DNA from: Candidatus Acidiferrales bacterium
GTDB lineage: Bacteria > Bacteroidota > Ignavibacteria > Kryptoniales > JAKASW01
DNA: 64,000 bases
Assembly: GCA_035515795.1 (NCBI GenBank)
Contig: DATJAY010000039.1
Span: 78,964 to 142,963 of the forward strand
Direction of reading: 5' to 3'
Shown here: positions 49,646 to 59,551 of the stretch, piece by piece
Position numbering within the stretch: the stretch's first letter is position 1
Layout: each line of letters starts with the position of its first letter
The notes under the pieces: generated by a model
Seen by the model: only the letters and a program-made list of their open reading frames with translations
What the model was told of the DNA's origin: nothing
Database searches by the model: none
Made by a program: the position numbers and the translations under genes

Positions 49646-51506
49646 ACCCTTAACAATCTATTTCAGGCTTTTAGGTTATGTGCGTCCCTATAAGAGATTC
49701 CTTGGCGCCTCCGTAGTATCGACTGTATTTTATTCTCTTTTCTCCGGCGTTTCCATATATCTTATCGTTCCGCTGCTGAACACGCTCTTCAGCCAGGGGT
49801 CTCCTCAGATCGTCTCGATTCCGGCGTCAGCATCCACGTTTGACAGGGTGCGCATTGCGGTGATTAATTTTGTGAATGGATTCATTTTCGGCGGGACGAA
49901 ATCGGAAGCACTGCTGAAAATATGTGTCGTCATCGTTGCAGCGTTTTTCCTGAGAAATTTTTTTGGATATGCTCAGGCGTATTTCATGGCGTTCGTGGAA
50001 CAAGGCTCGATGCGGGATATACGGAATGACCTGTACAAAAAAATCCAGGAGCTTTCCATAGGATATTTTTCGAGCGAACGGACCGGCTCATTGATATCGA
50101 GAATTACGAACGATGTATTTGCGATAAACAGCGGTATCTCCGCGAGCTTCGTAACTATGATAAGGGAACCGCTCCTTGTGGCCGTTTATCTTTGCATCGC
50201 CCTCTTTCTCAGCTGGAAACTCACTATCCTATCATTCCTCGTCGCGCCGTTTATGTTGATCATCATCAGCCGTTTGGGGATGCGGCTCCATAAAGAGGGT
50301 GATCTCTCCCAGAAGCTGATTGCGGAGCTGACTTCGCTACTGCAGGAAACAATAAGCGGAATCAAGGTGGTACACTCCTTCGGGATGGAGCGATACGAGA
50401 TAGGCAGATTTGAAAATCACACAAAGAATTATTTCAAATCAATCCTGAAGATGACGCATATAAGGAACTTATCTACGCCTATAACGGAATTTCTGTCTAT
50501 TCTTACCGCCGGAGTGATTATTTATTACGGCGGTATGCAGGTAATTCAGTCTCACACTCTCTTGCCTAGCGAGTTCATTACTTTCCTGTTCGCTATTTTT
50601 CAGATGATGCCGTCGATAAAAGAATTGACGACGGTGAGCACGCGGGTGTATGAATCTTCGGCTGCGGGAAAAAGAATATTTGAGCTGCTGGACGAAGCAG
50701 GCAAGATTCCGGAATCGCCGGATGCGGTCAATCTCAAGGAATTCAAAAAGGAGATAAAGTTTGAAGACGTTTGGTTCAAGTATTCGTCGTCGAGAATCGG
50801 CCGCTCCAGGAAAGCGGACGGAGCGGATGTTCTCAAGAATGTCAGCTTCACTGCTCACAAGGGAGAAATTCTTGCAATAGTCGGTCCGTCGGGCGGAGGC
50901 AAAACGACGATCATTGATCTGATACCTCGGTTTTACGACCCGACGCAGGGTGTAATACGTATTGATGGAACTGATTTGCGGAATGTCACCGTACAGAGTC
51001 TGAGAAGCCTGATAGGGATCGTTTCCCAGGAGACGATTCTTTTCAACGACACCGTCAGAAATAACATCGCTTACGGCTTGACGGATTGTCCGAGTGAAAA
51101 AATTATTCAAGCTGCTAGAGCTGCCAACGCTCACGACTTCATCACTCAGCTACCTCAAGGTTATGATACCGTCATCGGTGAACGAGGGACAAAACTCTCG
51201 GGTGGACAGCGCCAGCGTATCTCAATTGCGCGGGCACTTTTGAAGAATCCTCCGCTCATGATTTTCGATGAGGCAACATCAGCTCTCGACTCGGAGTCCG
51301 AGATGCTCGTACAGGAGGCGATAGAGAGGCTGATGCAAAACAGGACTTCCATAGTGATTGCGCATCGGTTGTCGACGATCAAGAACGCGGACAGAATAAT
51401 CGTCGTTGAAGGGGGAGAAATTGTCCAACGCGGGAAACATCAGGAGCTTGTTCGTCAGAAGGGTGGAATCTACAAAAAGCTTTACGAAATGCAGTTCAAC
51501 GATTAG
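49626..51506 (+). CDS. ABC transporter, MsbA-like (fused permease and ATPase)
   Basis: The 626-residue half-transporter has six membrane helices in the first about 340 residues (for example FLGASVVSTVFYSLFSGVSI and LLVAVYLCIALFLSWKLTI) and an ATPase domain with Walker A VGPSGGGKTTI near 420, Q-loop VSQETILFND, signature LSGGQRQRISIARALL near 520, Walker B LMIFDEATSALD near 544 and the H-loop VIAHRLSTI. This is the type of MsbA and other lipid or lipid A exporters and works as a homodimer. Its position after a GT2 gene and before a membrane glycosyltransferase gene favours lipid A-core flipping across the inner membrane. Confidence 0.93.
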   Translation: MIGKKDKPLTIYFRLLGYVRPYKRFLGASVVSTVFYSLFSGVSIYLIVPLLNTLFSQGSPQIVSIPASASTFDRVRIAVINFVNGFIFGGTKSEALLKICVVIVAAFFLRNFFGYAQAYFMAFVEQGSMRDIRNDLYKKIQELSIGYFSSERTGSLISRITNDVFAINSGISASFVTMIREPLLVAVYLCIALFLSWKLTILSFLVAPFMLIIISRLGMRLHKEGDLSQKLIAELTSLLQETISGIKVVHSFGMERYEIGRFENHTKNYFKSILKMTHIRNLSTPITEFLSILTAGVIIYYGGMQVIQSHTLLPSEFITFLFAIFQMMPSIKELTTVSTRVYESSAAGKRIFELLDEAGKIPESPDAVNLKEFKKEIKFEDVWFKYSSSRIGRSRKADGADVLKNVSFTAHKGEILAIVGPSGGGKTTIIDLIPRFYDPTQGVIRIDGTDLRNVTVQSLRSLIGIVSQETILFNDTVRNNIAYGLTDCPSEKIIQAARAANAHDFITQLPQGYDTVIGERGTKLSGGQRQRISIARALLKNPPLMIFDEATSALDSESEMLVQEAIERLMQNRTSIVIAHRLSTIKNADRIIVVEGGEIVQRGKHQELVRQKGGIYKKLYEMQFND

Positions 51507-51550
51507 TGCTCATACAAGTACCCAACCAATAAAATTTCGGTGACCGGCTA

Positions 51551-53140
51551 TTGATCGGCAAGCTTAAAGAGGCGCTTCAAAACAAAACAAGGCTGCTCAT
51601 TCTACTGGCAATAATCGAGATTGCCCTGCTGATTCTCAGTATCCCCTTTTTCAAATTAAACGGCGATGAGGCATGGTTTGCGGAAGAGTCGTATTTCATG
51701 AGCCAGAAGGGATACTCTGCGTCGAACTTGTTTTCCGGTTTTCTCATGGAAGATGTACGCATAGTGGTACAGCATAAACTTTTTATCTATCTGGGTGCTG
51801 CACTATTCAAAATATTGTATTTCGATCTATGGGTTTTTCGTTTGATACCAATTCTTGCGCTCGTCGTCCTCGTGGTCTTCATGGTCAAGTATCAGCAAAA
51901 TTACCTGGCCGCAGGCGGTTCGGCCGGCTTGCCCTCCGCAAGGCTTCAGCTTTTTCTCAGCCTTTGCATTGCATTTGCCGTTCACGATTTTGTTTATTTA
52001 GCGAAGGTTGGCCGACCTGATATGCTGGTGACCTTGCTTGGTTTCATCAGTTTCTATTTGTTGGCAGCATATCACAGACGTGAAAAGTACTGGCGGGCAG
52101 GTCTGGCGGGTTTTTTCGCGGGGCTCGCGATGCTGGCACATCTCAACGGGATCATATTCGTTGCAGCGGGACTAGCTGTTCTACTGCTGCGGAAGAAGTT
52201 CTCTGCATCGCTGTTATTCGGCATCCTCGCCGTGGCTGCGTTTCTTCCGTATCTCCTCGATATTTATCTGCACTATGATATCTTCAAGGTGCAAATAAAC
52301 AGCCCGCTGGTCATCACAAAAACTGAGTTTACGCTTCTTAAGCCGTTGATAAATATGTCAAGAGAACACCAGCGTTTGTTTCGCAAGCCCCAGATCATTA
52401 TTCCCTCCGCTTTGTTCTTTTTTCAGCTAATCACAAACTGGAGAAAGCTTTTTGACAATGGCATGAGAGGTCTAACGGTTTACACTCTCTTGCTGATGTT
52501 CTTCCTCGGTCTTTTTGTCGAGGATAAGACAATGAAGTATTCGACGTACTTGATTCCGTTCTGGGGAATCCTTATAGCGAGAAGCATGATCACTATGGAT
52601 GCAAAGAGAAAATGGATTTTTCCCGCGAACGCTTTTCTCCTGTTAGCTCTCTTTGTGACCGGCCTGTTTTGGCAGGTAGAATCGGTCTTTGAAAAGGAAA
52701 ACTATCCCCCTCTGAATAGATCGATAGCTGCCGAGATGCCGCAGCATTCTACTTGTGTTGCTCCGATGAATTTTATTTTCAATGAAGTCGCGAACTATAA
52801 AATTCTTTCCGATTATCTTGTGGGATACGAAGGATTCGGCGAAACCAAGATAGAATCCCTTTCGGATTTTTGTCGGAAGAAGAATTGTAAATACGTAGTA
52901 TTTAACAAATATGGTGATGAGTGGGACTATATTCATGATTATAACGATACGGCGGGACTCTTGAAGAAATTTGAGATTGTCGCGGCGAATCATGATTTCA
53001 CAATCCTGAAATGCAGAGATACATCGGCGGGGGAGCCGACCTGCACAACTCCGCCGGAAGCTGGATCTGCTGTTCAACAGTATGTGTCCTATATGGCCGA
53101 GCGAGCGAGGCTCGACAGAAAGCCTACGGACATACGATGA
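51551..53140 (+). CDS. GT39-like membrane glycosyltransferase (ArnT/PMT superfamily)
   Basis: The 529-residue protein has about ten membrane segments and the acidic pair of GT-C enzymes in the first periplasmic loop: LNGDEAWFAEESYF with D39 and E40. HDFVYLAKVGRPDMLVTLLG carries the second conserved region. The C-terminal about 130 residues (from QVESVFEKENYPP) are a soluble domain. Such enzymes move sugars from polyprenyl phosphate to lipid A, proteins or glycans in the periplasm. Start TTG 51551, 44 bases after the ABC gene. Its stop overlaps the permease start (ATGA). Acceptor and sugar cannot be named. Confidence 0.85.
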   Translation: MIGKLKEALQNKTRLLILLAIIEIALLILSIPFFKLNGDEAWFAEESYFMSQKGYSASNLFSGFLMEDVRIVVQHKLFIYLGAALFKILYFDLWVFRLIPILALVVLVVFMVKYQQNYLAAGGSAGLPSARLQLFLSLCIAFAVHDFVYLAKVGRPDMLVTLLGFISFYLLAAYHRREKYWRAGLAGFFAGLAMLAHLNGIIFVAAGLAVLLLRKKFSASLLFGILAVAAFLPYLLDIYLHYDIFKVQINSPLVITKTEFTLLKPLINMSREHQRLFRKPQIIIPSALFFFQLITNWRKLFDNGMRGLTVYTLLLMFFLGLFVEDKTMKYSTYLIPFWGILIARSMITMDAKRKWIFPANAFLLLALFVTGLFWQVESVFEKENYPPLNRSIAAEMPQHSTCVAPMNFIFNEVANYKILSDYLVGYEGFGETKIESLSDFCRKKNCKYVVFNKYGDEWDYIHDYNDTAGLLKKFEIVAANHDFTILKCRDTSAGEPTCTTPPEAGSAVQQYVSYMAERARLDRKPTDIR

Positions 53141-54507
53141 CTGAACTTCTTCGGGCCCTGAAAGTCAGAGACATCGTTCTATTTAATGTCGTCGCGATCG
53201 TTGGTACTCGATGGATTTCGCTCGCCGCAGCGACAGGTACAGGTTCAATTTCCCTGTGGGTGCTCGCTCTAATTTTGTTTTTCATTCCACAAGGCATTGT
53301 GGTAATTCATCTCAGCAGGAAATATCCAGTTGAAGGCGGAGTCTACGAATGGGCAAAAGTCGAGTTCGGAGATTTCCACGGTTTCGTTGCTGGCTGGTGT
53401 TACTGGGCAAATAATTTGGTTTATTATCCATCGCTCTTGATCTCGGTCGCTGCGATAGCTCCGTTTATTCTCCCGTCGACTTCCGCCATGATTCCGAGCA
53501 GTATGTTCATCGTGATCGCGAGTTTGGTTATACTATGGATTGCGATCGGTTTTAACGTAATTGGTGTAAAGATTGGAAAGTGGGTGCAGAATGTCGGAGC
53601 AGTCGGGACATTCGTTCCGATTTTCATAATCGCGGCTTTGGCGGGACTGATTATATATTTCGGAAAATCTGAGACGCAATTTTCTCTGCACACGGTCTTG
53701 CCAACAAAATTGGATTACGGCACAATTTCGTTTTGGTCTTCGATGTGTTTTGCGCTCGCCGGACTTGAGCTGGCCGCCGTCATGTCGGGAGAAATAATTG
53801 ATGCCGAAAAGACCATTCCGAGGGCGACATATCTTTCCGGCGCGGGAATCGTTTTTGTTTACCTGGTCGGAACGATTTCGCTGTTGGTTGGACTTTCGTC
53901 GAAAGACGTTAACCTCGTCACCGGTCTGGTCCAGTCGATTCAGGAGCTGGAGCATAAAACGGGGATGAGATACTTGACAAACTTAAGCGCACTGCTGATT
54001 ACACTTGCCGGGATTGGCGGAGCAGGGGCGTGGCTCGCGGGGAGTGCAAGGATTTTGTTTGTCACCGGGATAGACAGTTATCTTCCTAAGAGTTTCGCGA
54101 GAGTTCATCCGAAATGGAAAACGCCGCATGTCGCGATAATTTTCCAGGGGATTATCGCTACCGTCTTCCTGCTGATGAGTTTCATCGGCGCCTCAACCGA
54201 ACAGGCGTATCTCGCACTCGTCGACGCAACCATCATAGTTTACTTCATTCCGTACGTATACATTTTTCTGGCGGCAATAAGAAGTCTGCAGAGAGAGCGA
54301 AAGAAGAATAATAATCTGCAGACTAAATTGAGAATCATCATGTCGGGGGTCGGTGGGATGACGACCATAGTCGCAATTGTCCTGGCACTATTTCCGCCGA
54401 ACGCAGGAGGGAGTCCGGTTCTATTTTTTGCAAAGACTCTAATCGGTTCATTCGTGTTCGTTGTGGTTGGAATCATTATTTTTTTGAACGCAAGAAGAAA
54501 AAGGTAA
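53137..54507 (+). CDS. APC-family amino-acid permease
   Basis: The 456-residue transporter has twelve hydrophobic segments and the amino acid-polyamine-organocation pattern, with the first unwound helix IVAIVGTRWISLAAATGTGS and later SFWSSMCFALAGLELAAVMS and TYLSGAGIVFVYLVGT. The substrate is likely an amino acid or polyamine. The real start is the ATG at 53137 that overlaps the stop of the preceding gene; the frame is open to 53011 but that segment is the GT39 tail in another frame. It ends the envelope gene run and is 112 bases before the YyaL-type gene. Confidence 0.92.
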   Translation: MTELLRALKVRDIVLFNVVAIVGTRWISLAAATGTGSISLWVLALILFFIPQGIVVIHLSRKYPVEGGVYEWAKVEFGDFHGFVAGWCYWANNLVYYPSLLISVAAIAPFILPSTSAMIPSSMFIVIASLVILWIAIGFNVIGVKIGKWVQNVGAVGTFVPIFIIAALAGLIIYFGKSETQFSLHTVLPTKLDYGTISFWSSMCFALAGLELAAVMSGEIIDAEKTIPRATYLSGAGIVFVYLVGTISLLVGLSSKDVNLVTGLVQSIQELEHKTGMRYLTNLSALLITLAGIGGAGAWLAGSARILFVTGIDSYLPKSFARVHPKWKTPHVAIIFQGIIATVFLLMSFIGASTEQAYLALVDATIIVYFIPYVYIFLAAIRSLQRERKKNNNLQTKLRIIMSGVGGMTTIVAIVLALFPPNAGGSPVLFFAKTLIGSFVFVVVGIIIFLNARRKR

Positions 54508-54618
54508 GCCAAGGAGCCACGAACGCTTGAAGACGTGCGGGCAGAAAGAGCGGGCTTAGTTTATACGATATTCTTTGTCGCGGGATTTTATGACACTTAA
54601 CTTTGTTGTGAATTAGCG

Positions 54619-56484
54619 ATGGAGCTGAAGAATCGACTTGGTGAAAACGAAAGTCCTTACCTCCGTGAGGCATCAGGCCAGCCTGTACACTGGCAGGTCT
54701 ATTCGGATGAGATATTCAAGTTGGCGGAACAGCTGGATCGACCCATTCTTCTCGACATCGGCGCAGTGTGGTGCCATTGGTGCCACGTCATGGATAGAGA
54801 ATCTTATTCTGATCCGGTGGTCGCAGAAATCATCAATAAACACTTTGTGCCTGTAAAGGTCGACCGTGATCAGATGCCTGATGTGGACTCACGCTACCAA
54901 ACTGCGATCGGTGCGTTGGCAGGTGCGGGCGGCTGGCCTTTGACGGGGTTTCTTACTTTTGACGGAAAGGCATTTTATGGGGGCACGTATTTTCCGAAGG
55001 ACGACACGCACGGAAGGCAGGGCTTGCTCAAACTCCTGCCGCAGATTGCCGAATTGTACGCGACAAGACGAACCGACATATTAAGAAGTGCGGAGGAAAT
55101 GTTCCATCATTTAAAGGAATATGAACTTAACTCGGCGCAGCGGGGTGAATTGAACGAAGGGATCATCGGAAAAATCATTGACGATGCGCGCGCGAGATTT
55201 GACAAAAGTTTCGGCGGATTTGGTGGCGCGCCGAAATTTTATAATCCCACCGCTTTGCAGCTTCTCGCTGAGGAGGCTATAAGTCGAAACGATCCGAATC
55301 TGAAAGAGATCGTCGAAGCGACGCTGGATTGCATTGCCCGTGGAGGCGTCTATGACCAGCTTGGCGGCGGATTTCATAGGTACTCCGTCGACAGATATTG
55401 GCACGTCCCGCACTTCGAAAAAATGTTGTATGACAGTGCCCTCATGCTGGAAACATATTTACTCGGCCTTCAACTTTCAGGAAACGTCGAAGGATCCGTT
55501 CGAGGGAAGTTTTACGCAAGGGTCGCTCGTGAGACTGCCGATTGGATAACCGGGAGGATGAGAGCACCGAACGGCGCCTTTTACGCACACCAGGATGCCG
55601 ATGTCGATGAATCCGACGACGGCACATACTGGACATGGACAAAGAGAGAATTAGAAGATGTGCTCACGAAAGAAGAGAATGAAGTTGCACAGTTATATTT
55701 CGATATTCGGGAGATGCCGGGGGATATCCATGAGTTTCCTGAAAGAAATGTGCTGAGGATTACCTTAGAGGAAAAAGATATAGTGAAAAATTCCAAGGCA
55801 TCAGAGGATCGTATTCTCGATCTAATCGGAAGCGCCAGGCAAAAGCTGCTTGACTCGCGCAATCGGAGAAAACCGCCTTTTGTTGAGAAGACAATTTTTG
55901 CCGACCGGAACGGATTGGCAATAGGCTCGCTGGTCGAAGCCTCAATCGCTTTGAAGGAAAGAAAATATTTTCAGGCAGCCGAGGAAGCCGCCGCATTTAT
56001 CATGGATAATATGTGTGATGTTCACGGAAATGTTGCACATGCATTTTCCGGAGGCGCGGTGTTGTATCGCGGCTTGCTTGATGATAACGTATTGTTCGGG
56101 AATGCGCTTCTCGACTTGTTTGAGGCGGCAAGGAACGAGGTGCACCTCTATGCTGCCGAAAAGATTGCGCAGCTGCTTCTCGAAGAGTTCAACGACGGTG
56201 AGAACGGCGGCTTCCTTGATCGGCCGATTAAGGCGGAGGACCATGACTCCCATATGGAATTGCGGAAGAAACCCATAGAAGATGCGCCAACTCCATCGGG
56301 AAATTCGTGCGCAGCGATTCTCTTTGATCGATTGTTTGTCGTGACTGAGAACAGGAAATATTTTGAGGCAGCGGACGCGGCATTGAAAGCGTTTGCAGGA
56401 TCTGCGGAGAGGTTTGGATTACATGCGGCAAATTATGCCCGGGCCTTGAGACTTCATCTCGGCCTGATCAGGAACGTGAGATGA
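54619..56484 (+). CDS. YyaL/spermatogenesis-associated-20-type protein (thioredoxin fold plus toroid)
   Basis: The 621-residue protein has the N-terminal family signature: NRLGENESPYLREASGQPVH, IGAVWCHWCHVMDRESYSDP with CHWCH at 52-56, and AGAGGWPLTGFLTFDGKAFY with the conserved GGTYFPKDD. That is the DUF255 thioredoxin-like domain. The remainder is an alpha/alpha toroid of the six-hairpin type (about 190-621; GGVYDQLGGGFHRYSVDRYW, GAFYAHQDADVDES). Function is not settled; a role in cell-envelope sugar or redox quality control has been suggested for relatives. Start ATG 54619. It stands alone, convergent with the minus-strand run. Confidence 0.92.
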   Translation: MELKNRLGENESPYLREASGQPVHWQVYSDEIFKLAEQLDRPILLDIGAVWCHWCHVMDRESYSDPVVAEIINKHFVPVKVDRDQMPDVDSRYQTAIGALAGAGGWPLTGFLTFDGKAFYGGTYFPKDDTHGRQGLLKLLPQIAELYATRRTDILRSAEEMFHHLKEYELNSAQRGELNEGIIGKIIDDARARFDKSFGGFGGAPKFYNPTALQLLAEEAISRNDPNLKEIVEATLDCIARGGVYDQLGGGFHRYSVDRYWHVPHFEKMLYDSALMLETYLLGLQLSGNVEGSVRGKFYARVARETADWITGRMRAPNGAFYAHQDADVDESDDGTYWTWTKRELEDVLTKEENEVAQLYFDIREMPGDIHEFPERNVLRITLEEKDIVKNSKASEDRILDLIGSARQKLLDSRNRRKPPFVEKTIFADRNGLAIGSLVEASIALKERKYFQAAEEAAAFIMDNMCDVHGNVAHAFSGGAVLYRGLLDDNVLFGNALLDLFEAARNEVHLYAAEKIAQLLLEEFNDGENGGFLDRPIKAEDHDSHMELRKKPIEDAPTPSGNSCAAILFDRLFVVTENRKYFEAADAALKAFAGSAERFGLHAANYARALRLHLGLIRNVR

Positions 56485-56503
56485 TTCGCGGAGTGTCAAA
56501 CTG

Positions 56504-56740
56504 TTAGCGCTTGCCTTGAATTAGATCTCGTAGTACTTCCTTGGCTCGCTCTTCGTCTTTCTCTTTCACCAGGAAATCGACAGTAGCCATGCCATCGGCT
56601 CCCGGGTAAAGAGCGGCAAAATTTTCGTTGCTGGTAATATATTCGATTCCTTCTTTGTCCAGTATCATTTTCGCGTTAATGATCTCGCTCGGCACAAATG
56701 TGTAATAGACGCGAACGTAATCCGATGAAATAGACTTCAT
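56504..56740 (-). CDS. DUF2007-type small protein
   Basis: The 78-residue protein resembles the DUF2007 family (small putative signal-transducing domain). It opens with SDYVRVYYTFVPSEIINAKM and continues LDKEGIEYITSNENF, the usual pattern where a ligand-binding pocket is thought to form, and ends in a charged helix (EKDEERAKEVLRDL). No ligand is known. ATG 56740 lies 18 bases downstream of the trans-sulfuration gene, so it is probably the last gene of that transcript. Its stop is 19 bases from the convergent YyaL-type gene. Confidence 0.8.
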   Translation of the reverse strand: MKSISSDYVRVYYTFVPSEIINAKMILDKEGIEYITSNENFAALYPGADGMATVDFLVKEKDEERAKEVLRDLIQGKR

Positions 56741-56758
56741 TTTGAACCTCGCCGCTTT

Positions 56759-57922
56759 CTAGATTCTCGCTAGCGCGTTTTTAAAATCTTGTATAAGATC
56801 GTCGACATCTTCAATGCCAACAGATATTCTCACCATACCTTCCGTCACTTTGGCTGCATTCAATTCCTCAGGTTTCATTTTTATATGGCTTGTGAGGACG
56901 GGAATGCTGACGAGCGTATCGGTGCCTCCTAAGCTCGTGGCGTTGAGTGCGATCTCAAGATTGTCGCAGAACTTCTTTGCCGATTCCAAATTCACAAGCT
57001 CTACGCACAACATTCCGCCGAAGCCTTTCATCTGGCGTCTGGCAATCTTGTAATTCTTCGATCCCGGGAGGCCGGGATAAAACACAGCTTTCACCTTTTT
57101 TTGGCGCATAAAGAACTCGGCGAGTCTTTGCGCCCCTCTGTTCTGCTGTTCAACCCGCACTTTCAGCGTCTTTAAACTTCGGTCAAGCATATAAGCATCG
57201 ATCGGGTTAATGCATCCGCCGAACGCTTTCATGGTCTCGCGAATCGCGCGCACACGCCCTTTTGTCGAGGCCGCAGCGCCGGCCATGATGTCGCTGTGGC
57301 CTCCGATATATTTGGTCGCACTATGTATGACCACGTCGACTCCAAAGTCGATTGGATTCTGATTGATCGGAGAGGCGAAAGTGTTGTCCATGATGGTCAG
57401 GGCGCCGATTTTTCTTGCAGCCTTAACGGTCTTGGAGATCGAAACGCAGTCGGTGGTAGGATTTATCGGCGTCTCAAAATATACAATCCTTGCCTGGAGG
57501 AAGTCTTCGCTGAATGTGTAAAGCTGGCTTTCGTCGACAAATTGTACTTGGATACCGAATTTTGGTGCGATGTCCCGGAGAAATCTGTATGCCATTCCGT
57601 ATAGTCTGCGCTGTGCAACAACCGTGCTCCCGTTTTCCACGAAGGAGAGAATCACCGTCGTGATGGCTGCCATGCCGCTGGAAAAGAGAATAGCATCTTC
57701 GGCGTTTTCGAGCGCGGCAATTTTTTCTTCCACGTTTCTTACCGTCGGATTTGAGTAGCGGGTGTACATGTAAAATTCTTCCTCGTCACCACTGATGTAT
57801 TTGTCGTAGTCATCGCTTTTCTCGACGGCAAATGTTGTGCTCTGATAGATCGGATAGTTAGCGCCACGATAGGTTTTGTCCTTCCTGCCATGAATCGCCT
57901 GTGTTGACTTACTCTTTATCAA
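56759..57922 (-). CDS. PLP-dependent trans-sulfuration enzyme (cystathionine synthase/lyase or methionine gamma-lyase group)
   Basis: The 387-residue fold-type I enzyme carries the cofactor lysine K204 in HSATKYIGGHSD and the phosphate-binding YTRYSNPTVRNVEE near 53-68, with ILFSSGMAAITTV at 78-90 as the PLP phosphate cradle. Members of this family make or split cystathionine, or release thiols from methionine or O-acetylhomoserine; sequence alone does not separate them. The start is TTG 57922 with AGGAGG 7 bases upstream, and its gap of 126 bases from pdxJ suggests its own promoter. The pairing with pdxJ, which makes its cofactor precursor, is suggestive but common. Confidence 0.9.
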   Translation of the reverse strand: MIKSKSTQAIHGRKDKTYRGANYPIYQSTTFAVEKSDDYDKYISGDEEEFYMYTRYSNPTVRNVEEKIAALENAEDAILFSSGMAAITTVILSFVENGSTVVAQRRLYGMAYRFLRDIAPKFGIQVQFVDESQLYTFSEDFLQARIVYFETPINPTTDCVSISKTVKAARKIGALTIMDNTFASPINQNPIDFGVDVVIHSATKYIGGHSDIMAGAAASTKGRVRAIRETMKAFGGCINPIDAYMLDRSLKTLKVRVEQQNRGAQRLAEFFMRQKKVKAVFYPGLPGSKNYKIARRQMKGFGGMLCVELVNLESAKKFCDNLEIALNATSLGGTDTLVSIPVLTSHIKMKPEELNAAKVTEGMVRISVGIEDVDDLIQDFKNALARI

Positions 57923-58048
57923 TATTCAACCTCCTAATGATGAAAATCGTAATCAAAGTACTGTCCCGAGGAATGCTAAATGCAAATCCCAGCAATATCG
58001 TCGATCAAAATGAGAATCTTCATTTGTCGTAATGTATTACAGCGGTTC

Positions 58049-58771
58049 TTAACGGTCACACTCGCAAAGAATCGCCATCATTTCCTTGACGGCTCGTTCC
58101 ATTCCCACAAAGAGGGCATGAGAGATAAGCGCGTGGCCTATACTAAATTCTTCTATTTCGCCAATCATGGCTACAGATTTTAGATTGCTGTAATTTAATC
58201 CATGACCAGCGTTTACTTTTAGACCTAATTTGTTTGCGAACTTTGCTCCCTTCTTGATACGATCAAGCTGTACCATGATATTGTTGCCTTTTGCGTTTGC
58301 ATATTCGCCCGTGTGGAGCTCGACGAAATCGGCCCCGGCTTTTCGGGCCGCTTTAATTTGGGTCTCGACCGGGTCCACGAAGAGGCTGACAAGAATATTT
58401 TTTTCGTGAAATCTGTTCGTGACATCCTTCAGTCTTGAGACTTCCGCTGCTGCGTCAAGCCCGCCTTCAGTTGTTAATTCCTGTCTGCGTTCAGGAACAA
58501 GGGTCACGAGATCAGGCACGACGTCGAGAGCGACGTCTATGATTTCATCGGTCGCGGCCATCTCAAGGTCGAGCTTGGTTTTCAGCGTCTTACGGAGAAG
58601 GTACACATCATCGTCTTGAATATGCCTGCGATCTTCACGGAGATGGCTGACAATTCCCGAGGCGCCCGCCAGCTCCGCGATGAGAGCCGCGGTCACCGGA
58701 TCGGGCTGATTTTCGCCGCGAGCCTGTCGCAGCGTAGCGACGTGATCGATGTTTACGGATAATCTTTTCAT
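58049..58771 (-). CDS. pdxJ: Pyridoxine 5'-phosphate synthase
   Basis: The 240-residue TIM-barrel enzyme joins 1-deoxyxylulose 5-phosphate and 3-amino-1-hydroxyacetone phosphate to give pyridoxine phosphate in the DXP-dependent vitamin B6 pathway. The N-terminus RLSVNIDHVATLRQARGENQ is diagnostic, followed by HLREDRRHIQDDDV and the VDPVETQIKAARKAGADFVE active-site region; VNAGHGLNYSN is the closing loop. ATG 58771 overlaps the rlmB stop by four bases. Its presence implies that pdxA, dxs and pdxB/serC functions exist elsewhere in the genome. Confidence 0.97.
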   Translation of the reverse strand: MKRLSVNIDHVATLRQARGENQPDPVTAALIAELAGASGIVSHLREDRRHIQDDDVYLLRKTLKTKLDLEMAATDEIIDVALDVVPDLVTLVPERRQELTTEGGLDAAAEVSRLKDVTNRFHEKNILVSLFVDPVETQIKAARKAGADFVELHTGEYANAKGNNIMVQLDRIKKGAKFANKLGLKVNAGHGLNYSNLKSVAMIGEIEEFSIGHALISHALFVGMERAVKEMMAILCECDR

Positions 58772-59541
58772 GTCCCTATCATATCCTTCCGGGACAGCGT
58801 CCCTTTTTGACGTGAAATTTCATAACAGATGATTCCGGCTGCCGCCGATACATTTAATGAATCTATTTTTCCCAATTGCGGAATAGAAAAGGTTATATCT
58901 GACTTGTCGCGCAAAATCCTCCTGACACCGCTCCCTTCGTTTCCGATTATAACGGAGAGCGGAACACGTGCATCCATTTCAATAATTGAAAGCGGAGCTT
59001 TAACGGCGCTCGTCGCAATCCAGTAGCCCGATTTCTTCAGCTCCATGATTGTTTGATGCAGGTTCGTTTCACGGGCGATCTTAAGATGGAATGCGCTGCC
59101 GGCTGAGGCTTTAATTGCCGTTTCGTTCAGGGGTGCTTGCTGATCTTTTGATATGATAACTCCATCCACGTTAAAGAACGCTGCTGAACGTAGAATCGCT
59201 CCAAAGTTTTGCGGATCCTGCACGCGGTCAAGGACAAGCAGAAAAGGATACTCCTTATCAGACGCTGCATCAATCAGTGATTGGAGCGTCTCGTATTTTA
59301 TTTTGCTTACAGTGGCGACGATTCCCTGCGCGGATTGGTCTCGAGATAAATTTGAAGTAAGCTCAGCGAATTGCTTTGAATCGACGCGGGCGATAGGAAT
59401 GGATTGACGTTTTGCAAGGGCATAAATCTCGTTCAGACTTCCGCCATGCGCTGAATAGAGGACATAGATTTTCGAAATGTTCATCTCGCTTTTGAGAGCT
59501 TCAGCGACGGCGTTGCGGCCGATAATATTTTCTTCACTCAT
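58768..59541 (-). CDS. rlmB: 23S rRNA 2'-O-ribose methyltransferase (TrmH/RlmB family)
   Basis: The 257-residue SPOUT enzyme methylates a ribose in 23S rRNA, G2251 for RlmB. It has the N-terminal substrate-binding domain beginning IIGRNAVAEALKSE, the linker DRVQDPQNFGAILRSAAFF with the Asn and Arg of SPOUT motif 1, motif 2 VIIGNEGSGVRR, and motif 3 SLNVSAAAGIICYE, which with the trefoil knot bind AdoMet. A TTG nine codons upstream is also in frame, but ATG 59541 has AAGGA 7 bases before it and avoids overlap with the preceding gene. TrmH-family members on tRNA are the alternative. Confidence 0.93.
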   Translation of the reverse strand: MSEENIIGRNAVAEALKSEMNISKIYVLYSAHGGSLNEIYALAKRQSIPIARVDSKQFAELTSNLSRDQSAQGIVATVSKIKYETLQSLIDAASDKEYPFLLVLDRVQDPQNFGAILRSAAFFNVDGVIISKDQQAPLNETAIKASAGSAFHLKIARETNLHQTIMELKKSGYWIATSAVKAPLSIIEMDARVPLSVIIGNEGSGVRRILRDKSDITFSIPQLGKIDSLNVSAAAGIICYEISRQKGTLSRKDMIGT

Positions 59542-59551
59542 GGAAGAATCC

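Noticed and set aside
57923..58048. SAM riboswitch ahead of the trans-sulfuration gene
   Set aside because: The 126-base gap shows no paired-stem layout with the conserved core of any SAM riboswitch class that I can recognise.
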